Below, in pieces: positions 33,834 to 38,275 of a stretch of DNA of 38,275 bases (positions are counted from its first letter, which is position 1; every line of letters begins with the position of its first letter). The position numbers were made by a program, and so were the translations under genes. Below the pieces are notes generated by a model. It was not told the DNA's origin, ran no database searches, and saw only the letters and a program-made list of their open reading frames with translations. Source of the stretch: an uncultured Alphaproteobacteria bacterium (lineage in GTDB: Bacteria > Pseudomonadota > Alphaproteobacteria > Rhizobiales > Aestuariivirgaceae); assembly GCA_937872985.1 (NCBI GenBank), contig CALMUW010000030.1, positions 1-38,275 on the forward strand, given 5' to 3'.

Positions 33834-35030
33834 TTATCTCTCCACCAGGCGCATTTTGGCGTTGAACCAGTTCATGAAGGCCGAGGTGACGAGGCTCAGT
33901 GACAGGTAAACCACCATCCAGATGAAGACGATCTCAACCGCCTGGCCCGTCTGATTCAGCACCGTGCCGCCGGTGTAGACCAGGTCGGGATAGCCGATGG
34001 CCACGGCGAGCGACGAATTCTTGGTCAGGTTCAGATACTGGCTGGCCAGCGGCGGAATGATGACGCGCATGGCCTGGGGAATGGTGACCAAACGGGTGAT
34101 GAGGCCCTGGCGCAGGCCAAGCGCACCTGCTGCCTCGGTCTGGCCGTGACTGACCGCCTGAATGCCGGCGCGCACCGCCTCGGCAATGTAAGTGGCGGTG
34201 TAGAAGGAGAGCGCCAACAGCAGAGCGATGAACTCCGGCACCACGGTGGATCCGCCGGAGAAGTTGAAGCCACCCAGCACCGGATAGTCAAAGGTGACGG
34301 GCCAGCCCGCCACCGCAAACAGGATGAGCGGCAGGCCGATGATGAGGCTGAGACCCACCCAGCGGGCCGGAAAATGTATGCCGGTTTCTTCCTGGCGTTT
34401 CCGGGCCCAGCGCCCGATGGCAATGGCAAGGCCAATGGCCAGTGCCAGACCGGCAAGGGCCAGCCAGGCCCCGGGGCCGAAGGTTGGATGAGGAAACACA
34501 AAACCGCGGTTGGAGAGATAGGCGACGTTGAATATGGAGAGTGCCTCACGCGGGCCAGGCAGCGGTTTCAATACCGCGCCATACCAGACGAAGATTTGCA
34601 GCAGCAGGGGAATGTTGCGCAGGATCTCCACATAGGCCGTGGCAACCCGCGCCACCACCCAGTTTTTGGACAGGCGCATGATGCCAATGATGAAGCCCAG
34701 AAGGGTGGCAAAAATGATGCCCAGCGCGGCAACCAGAAGGGTATTGAGGAACCCCGCGAAGAGCGCGTCGAAATAGGATGAGTTTGAGGTGTAGCCGGTG
34801 AGCGAGGTGTTGATATCAAACCCGGCGTTCTTGTTGAGAAAGCCCCAGCCCGACGTGATGTTGCGGAGCTTCAGGTTCTCAACGAGATTCTGGAAGATGG
34901 CGAAATAGAAGGCGATGAGAACCAATGCGAGGAAAATCTGCGCCGCGATGGAGCGGGTGCGCGGATCGTTCCAGAACGACACGCGCTCCTCAGGCCGATC
35001 CTGAGCTGTCCTGGTCATGCGCGTTGGCAT
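33834..35030 (-). CDS. aapQ: AapQ, permease of the general L-amino-acid transporter
   Basis: A 398-aa polar amino-acid ABC permease of normal AapQ length. Helices begin near residue 30. The conserved N-terminal block NITSGWGFLNKNAGFDI, ILRNIPLLLQIFVWY and the EAA-type loop EAVRAGIQAVSHGQTEAAGALGL are typical. It pairs with AapM as the heterodimeric channel. It follows aapJ after a hairpin at 35092-35120. Confidence 0.94.
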   Translation of the reverse strand: MPTRMTRTAQDRPEERVSFWNDPRTRSIAAQIFLALVLIAFYFAIFQNLVENLKLRNITSGWGFLNKNAGFDINTSLTGYTSNSSYFDALFAGFLNTLLVAALGIIFATLLGFIIGIMRLSKNWVVARVATAYVEILRNIPLLLQIFVWYGAVLKPLPGPREALSIFNVAYLSNRGFVFPHPTFGPGAWLALAGLALAIGLAIAIGRWARKRQEETGIHFPARWVGLSLIIGLPLILFAVAGWPVTFDYPVLGGFNFSGGSTVVPEFIALLLALSFYTATYIAEAVRAGIQAVSHGQTEAAGALGLRQGLITRLVTIPQAMRVIIPPLASQYLNLTKNSSLAVAIGYPDLVYTGGTVLNQTGQAVEIVFIWMVVYLSLSLVTSAFMNWFNAKMRLVER

Positions 35031-35091
35031 TTTTCTGCCTTGACCACGTTTCCCCCTGACGCCGCTTTCCGGTCTGTTTGGTCGATGGAAA

Positions 35092-35120
35092 AGGGAGCCC
35101 GGATCGGTTCCGGACTCCCT
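35092..35120 (-). terminator. stem-loop between aapJ and aapQ
   Basis: AGGGAG (35092-35097) pairs with CTCCCT (35115-35120) and an inner CCGGA/TCCGG stem extends it. On the minus strand the hairpin is followed by TTTTCC. It lies 7 bases past the aapJ stop. Partial termination or mRNA protection here would give more AapJ than permease, as is common for binding-protein genes. Confidence 0.7.
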
Positions 35121-35127
35121 CTAATCG

Positions 35128-36159
35128 TTAGCGAACCGGCATGCCGTATTGCAGGCCGCCGTCCTTCCACAGGGCATTCTTGCCGCGGGCGATCTTCAGG
35201 CTTGTGTTGACGCCGACATTGCGTTCAAACACTTCGCCATAATTGCCGACCTGCTTGACAATATTGTAGGCCCACTCTTCCGGGAGACCGATGCCCGTGC
35301 CGAAGCCCTGGGCGGTGCCATCGGCATTCTTGACGCCGAGCAGACGCTTGATTTCCGGATTTTCCGACTTCATCATTTCATCGACGTTGGCCTGGGTAAC
35401 GCCCAGTTCCTCCGCATTGAGAAGGGCAAAGTAGGTCCACTTCACCACGTTGAACCAGGCGTCATCACCCTGGCGCACCAGCGGGCCCAGCGGCTCCTTG
35501 GAGATGAGTTCCGGCAGAACCACGTGATCATCCGGGGCGGTGAGCTTCAGACGCTCGGCATAGAGGCCGGACTGATCGGTCGTGTAGACGTCGCAACGGC
35601 CGTCCTGATAGGCGGCCAGAACTTCTTCGTTCTTTTCAAAAGCCACCAGCTTGTATTCCAGCTTGTTGGCCTTGAAAAAGTCAGCGAGGTTCAACTCGGT
35701 CGTCGTGCCGGTCTGGGTGCAGACGGCAGCGCCGCCGAGTTTGAGGGCCGAGTCAACGCCCAGAGACTTCTTCACCATGAATCCCTGGCCGTCATAATAC
35801 ATGACGCCGATGAACTTCAGCCCCTGCGAGGTGTCACGCGTCATGGTCCAGGTGGTATTGCGCGAGAGCACGTCAATCTCGCCCGACTGCAGGGCCGGGA
35901 AACGATCCTTGGCGGAGAGCGAGGTATATTTCACCTTGCTCGGGTCACCGAAGACGGCGGAAGCCACAGCGCGGCAGAAGTCCACATCGAGGCCAGTCCA
36001 GTTGTTCTGGGAGTCGGGGTTGGAGAAGCCGATGAGGCCCTGACTCACGCCGCACTGGATGAAACCCTTGGCCTTCACGTCATCGAGGGTGCCGGCAGAA
36101 GCCGCCCCGGCCGCCACGAGGCTGACGGCGGCGCCGATGATCCAGGCATATTTCTTCAT
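35128..36159 (-). CDS. aapJ: AapJ, periplasmic general L-amino-acid binding protein
   Basis: A 343-aa periplasmic binding protein. Residues 1-22 are a Sec signal ending at GAASAG. The mature part opens with LDDVKAKGFIQCGVSQGLIGFS and contains GLDVDFCRAVASAVFGDPSKV, typical of the AapJ/BztA family. The start is set at 36159 (AGGAAGGAAG upstream); the longer frame to 36204 adds only non-signal residues. First gene of the aap operon. It binds a broad set of amino acids. Confidence 0.95.
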   Translation of the reverse strand: MKKYAWIIGAAVSLVAAGAASAGTLDDVKAKGFIQCGVSQGLIGFSNPDSQNNWTGLDVDFCRAVASAVFGDPSKVKYTSLSAKDRFPALQSGEIDVLSRNTTWTMTRDTSQGLKFIGVMYYDGQGFMVKKSLGVDSALKLGGAAVCTQTGTTTELNLADFFKANKLEYKLVAFEKNEEVLAAYQDGRCDVYTTDQSGLYAERLKLTAPDDHVVLPELISKEPLGPLVRQGDDAWFNVVKWTYFALLNAEELGVTQANVDEMMKSENPEIKRLLGVKNADGTAQGFGTGIGLPEEWAYNIVKQVGNYGEVFERNVGVNTSLKIARGKNALWKDGGLQYGMPVR

Positions 36160-36535
36160 GTCTTCTTCCTTCCTGTTGGGGGCGCTCGGGGCCGAAGAGG
36201 CCATGGACCAGCCATCGCCGTCGTCGTGCCGCTTGCGCCAGTGAAGTGTTGTCGTCTCCCTGGGGGCAGTTGTGTGCCCCTCTATGGTCCAGACTCGCCG
36301 GAAAGTGGCATGGGGTCAAGGGGAAAGACCGCCTTGAGCAACGCCGAACCGGCGTCTTTCAGGGGTGGCTCCATTCGCCGGTTCACGCCATCCTGCACCA
36401 GATGCCAACAGCGAAGCATTTACCACGATGCCGGATCGCGGCGGTCAGGGCGGCAATTTTCACCCTCCATCAATCTCGCCCTGTCACCACAGGCGAAGGG
36501 AGGACACAGGGCCTCCGGGTGGATGGGGACGGATC
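36160..36535. other. 376-bp intergenic region upstream of aapJ and the sugar transferase
   Basis: It should hold the divergent promoters of aapJ (leftward) and the sugar transferase (rightward). A 6-bp hairpin, GGGGCA (36263-36268) with TGCCCC (36275-36280), is visible. No convincing promoter hexamers, RNA gene or further open frame could be supported. Confidence 0.5.
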
Positions 36536-37963
36536 ATGGCTGCACCGGGCGCAACAACGCGGTTTATCGACGGCGAGGTCACGCAACGCCTGATGAAGGG
36601 CGTTGACCTTTCGGTATTGATCTTAGGCGGCGTGGTGCTGGGCGTGATGTTTCTGCCCATGGAGGGCCCAAACGCCAGCGCCATCCTCGGCTTTCTGGCG
36701 GTCGTCCTCGGCCTGGGCACGGTGCTGATCATCCGCGGACTCGGCCTCTATGACCCCCGGCGCTGGGGCCGTGGGGCCGTGGCCGCGGCCAAATCGCTGC
36801 TGGCCGCCATGGCGGCGGGGCTCGGGTTCTACCTCGTGAGCGGCCTTGCCTTCGGGGCTGCCAGTCAAAACTGGGCGCTGGGCTGGGTTGCTCTGGCGGC
36901 CATGCATTTTCCCCTCACCCGTCTGGCCGCCCAGGCCTGGGCGCTGCCCGCCGAACAGGCCGGGCGTTTCGTGCCGCGCATCGCCATTGTCGGCGGCGGC
37001 AAGGCGGCTGAAGAGGCCATCAACACCCTGGAAAATTCCCGCGGCCTTGCCGTCAACATCGTCGGCCTGTTTGACGACCGCAACGACAACCGCAGCCCGG
37101 AATCGGTGCGCGCCGTGGGCAAGCTCGGCAAGATCGCCGATCTCGCCTCCTATGCCCGGCACAACCGGGTCGATCTCATCATCGTGGCCATTCCCTTGTC
37201 GGCGGAACAACGGCTCCTGCAAATCCTGAAGCGTCTGTGGGAACTGCCGGTGGATATCCGCATCTCCGGCCAGTCTTCGACACTCAAACTCTCGCCTCGG
37301 GCCTACAGTCATCTCGGCAACCTGCCGCTGCTGGCGGTCTTCGACCGGCCATTGTCCGGCTGGGGTCTGTTCATGAAGGAAACCATGGACCGGATAATCG
37401 CCAGCCTCGCCATCATCATGCTGGCACCGGTCATGGCGGCGGTGGCGCTGGCGGTGAGGCTCGAAAGCAAGGGGCCGGTGATCTTCCGGCAGAAGCGCTA
37501 TGGCTTCAACAATGAGCTGATCGAAGTGTTCAAGTTCCGCTCCATGTATACCGACATGAGCGACGCCACAGCCTCTAAGCTGGTGACCAAGGGCGACCCG
37601 CGCGTGACCAAGGTCGGCCGCATCATCCGCAAGACCTCGCTCGACGAGTTGCCGCAATTGTTCAACGTGCTGACCGGACAGTTGTCGCTGGTGGGGCCAC
37701 GGCCTCACGCCACCCAGGCCAAGGCGGCGGAAGCGCTCTACGAGCAGGTGGTTGACGGTTACTTCGCCCGCCACAAGGTGAAACCCGGCATAACCGGATG
37801 GGCCCAGATCAACGGCTGGCGCGGCGAGACCGACACGCGGGAGAAGATCGAACAGCGGGTGAAATACGACCTCGACTATATTGACCGCTGGTCGCTTGGC
37901 CTCGACCTGACAATTCTGGCGAAAACGCCCTTCGCCCTGCTGAAGAGCGAGAATGCCTATTGA
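36536..37963 (+). CDS. polyprenyl-phosphate sugar-1-phosphate transferase (exopolysaccharide start enzyme)
   Basis: A 475-aa membrane enzyme of the WcaJ/undecaprenyl-phosphate glucose phosphotransferase family. Four hydrophobic helices lie in the first 140 residues, then a CoA-binding-like domain (IAIVGGGKAAEEAI), and a C-terminal bacterial sugar transferase domain. The latter shows KRYGFNNELIEVFKFRSM, KTSLDELPQLFNVL and SLVGPRPHA, the family's catalytic blocks. It loads the first sugar phosphate on the lipid carrier for exopolysaccharide. The start is set at 36536 with GGGGA six bases upstream; the longer frame to 36365 has no support. The nature of the sugar is unknown. Confidence 0.9.
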   Translation: MAAPGATTRFIDGEVTQRLMKGVDLSVLILGGVVLGVMFLPMEGPNASAILGFLAVVLGLGTVLIIRGLGLYDPRRWGRGAVAAAKSLLAAMAAGLGFYLVSGLAFGAASQNWALGWVALAAMHFPLTRLAAQAWALPAEQAGRFVPRIAIVGGGKAAEEAINTLENSRGLAVNIVGLFDDRNDNRSPESVRAVGKLGKIADLASYARHNRVDLIIVAIPLSAEQRLLQILKRLWELPVDIRISGQSSTLKLSPRAYSHLGNLPLLAVFDRPLSGWGLFMKETMDRIIASLAIIMLAPVMAAVALAVRLESKGPVIFRQKRYGFNNELIEVFKFRSMYTDMSDATASKLVTKGDPRVTKVGRIIRKTSLDELPQLFNVLTGQLSLVGPRPHATQAKAAEALYEQVVDGYFARHKVKPGITGWAQINGWRGETDTREKIEQRVKYDLDYIDRWSLGLDLTILAKTPFALLKSENAY

Positions 37964-38106
37964 CGGGGACGGATTCGCCCGGCCCCACTACGACAGGTTG
38001 TGTCTCGGCCGTAGAGTGACGCCCATATTTTGTTTTATCTCCCCCGTTGCACCGCTATAGTGCACCGTCTGCCAGTAGTGGCGGCGAAACCAAAACGGGG
38101 GACTTC

Positions 38107-38275
38107 ATGGATATTACATCTCTTCTCATTCAGCTTGCGGCTGGCGCTCTCGGCGGCAACGCGGCGGGTGCGGCGCTCAAGGAAAAGAGCCTAGGGGCCC
38201 TGGGGCACACGCCCTCAGGCCTTTTCCGCGGGGGCATCGGCGGCCCGACCCCCCGGTGTCCCCTCCGCGTGCGGG
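38107..38275 (+). CDS. small glycine-rich membrane protein, cut by window end
   Basis: Partial gene with GGGGGA upstream of the ATG. The 56 visible residues start MDITSLLIQLAAGALGGNAAGAALKEKSLGALG in two steps of known style: this matches the beginning of a common small alphaproteobacterial protein with Gly-rich membrane segments, whose function is unknown to me. After about residue 35 the match breaks (GHTPSGLFRGGIGGPTPRC), although GGIGG recurs. Base-level errors near the end of the contig are the likely reason. An inverted repeat TGCAC/GTGCA lies upstream at about 38047-38063. Confidence 0.6.
   Translation, partial: MDITSLLIQLAAGALGGNAAGAALKEKSLGALGHTPSGLFRGGIGGPTPRCPLRVR

Noticed and set aside
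1..38275. CRISPR array, tRNA/rRNA genes, IS elements or phage genes
   Set aside because: No repeat-spacer pattern, tRNA-like cloverleaf, transposase or integrase motif was seen by eye.

Overview
This GC-rich window looks like the chromosome of an alphaproteobacterium that oxidises reduced sulfur compounds. The aapJQMP-type general amino-acid transporter points to Alphaproteobacteria, and the sulfur genes point to the cytoplasmic sHdr-LbpA (heterodisulfide-reductase-like) pathway known from Hyphomicrobium and relatives. The species cannot be named from sequence alone. Ends: position 1 lies next to a 48-bp palindromic repeat, and the right end cuts a small gene whose last ~70 bases look unreliable.

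Left block (1-4.6 kb): a leftward set dsrE3-type sulfurtransferase, tusA and a FadL-type outer-membrane channel. Divergent from it are a histone-deacetylase-fold hydrolase and a coupled 116-aa protein of unknown function. A Gly-rich membrane protein follows on the minus strand. Two copies of a 48-bp palindrome, in opposite orientation, bracket this block.

Core block (4.7-19.3 kb): the leftward operon dsrE-hdrC1-hdrB1-hdrA-hyp-hdrC2-hdrB2-(142-aa Cys protein)-lbpA encodes the sHdr complex and its lipoate-binding protein. Upstream, a second leftward operon of five genes joined by 4-nt overlaps or tight spacing encodes a dedicated lipoate assembly route: two radical-SAM lipoyl synthases (LipS1/LipS2 type), the FAD protein LipT, the ligase sLpl(AB), and a class-I glutamine-amidotransferase fold in which the catalytic Cys is Gly. 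Divergent from this operon is a rightward pair: a lipoate-ligase-like domain fused to a Cys-rich DUF116 domain, followed directly by a rhodanese. This pair is the least explained part of the window.

Transport and hydrogenase block (19.3-28.8 kb): two tandem SulP/STAS anion transporters run leftward. A rightward hydrogenase operon follows: maturation protease, Tat-exported NiFe small subunit, Isp1-like cytochrome b, large subunit, and HdrD-like Isp2. This is the Isp-type (group 1e) layout. A near-perfect FNR/FixK box sits about 60 bp upstream of it. No hypABCDEF genes are present here.

Right block (28.8-38.3 kb): a membrane PAS-GGDEF-EAL protein, the aapJQMP transporter operon with an unusually long AapM, a polyprenyl-phosphate sugar transferase for exopolysaccharide, and a truncated small membrane protein.

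Likely joint working (inference from family knowledge): sulfane sulfur enters through TusA/DsrE carriers, is loaded on lipoyl-LbpA and oxidised by sHdr to sulfite. The lip genes and ligases build the lipoyl group on LbpA. SulP proteins may move sulfate or sulfite, and H2 oxidation feeds electrons through Isp1/Isp2. No sox, soeABC, hyp or sHdrR-type regulator genes are visible in the window.
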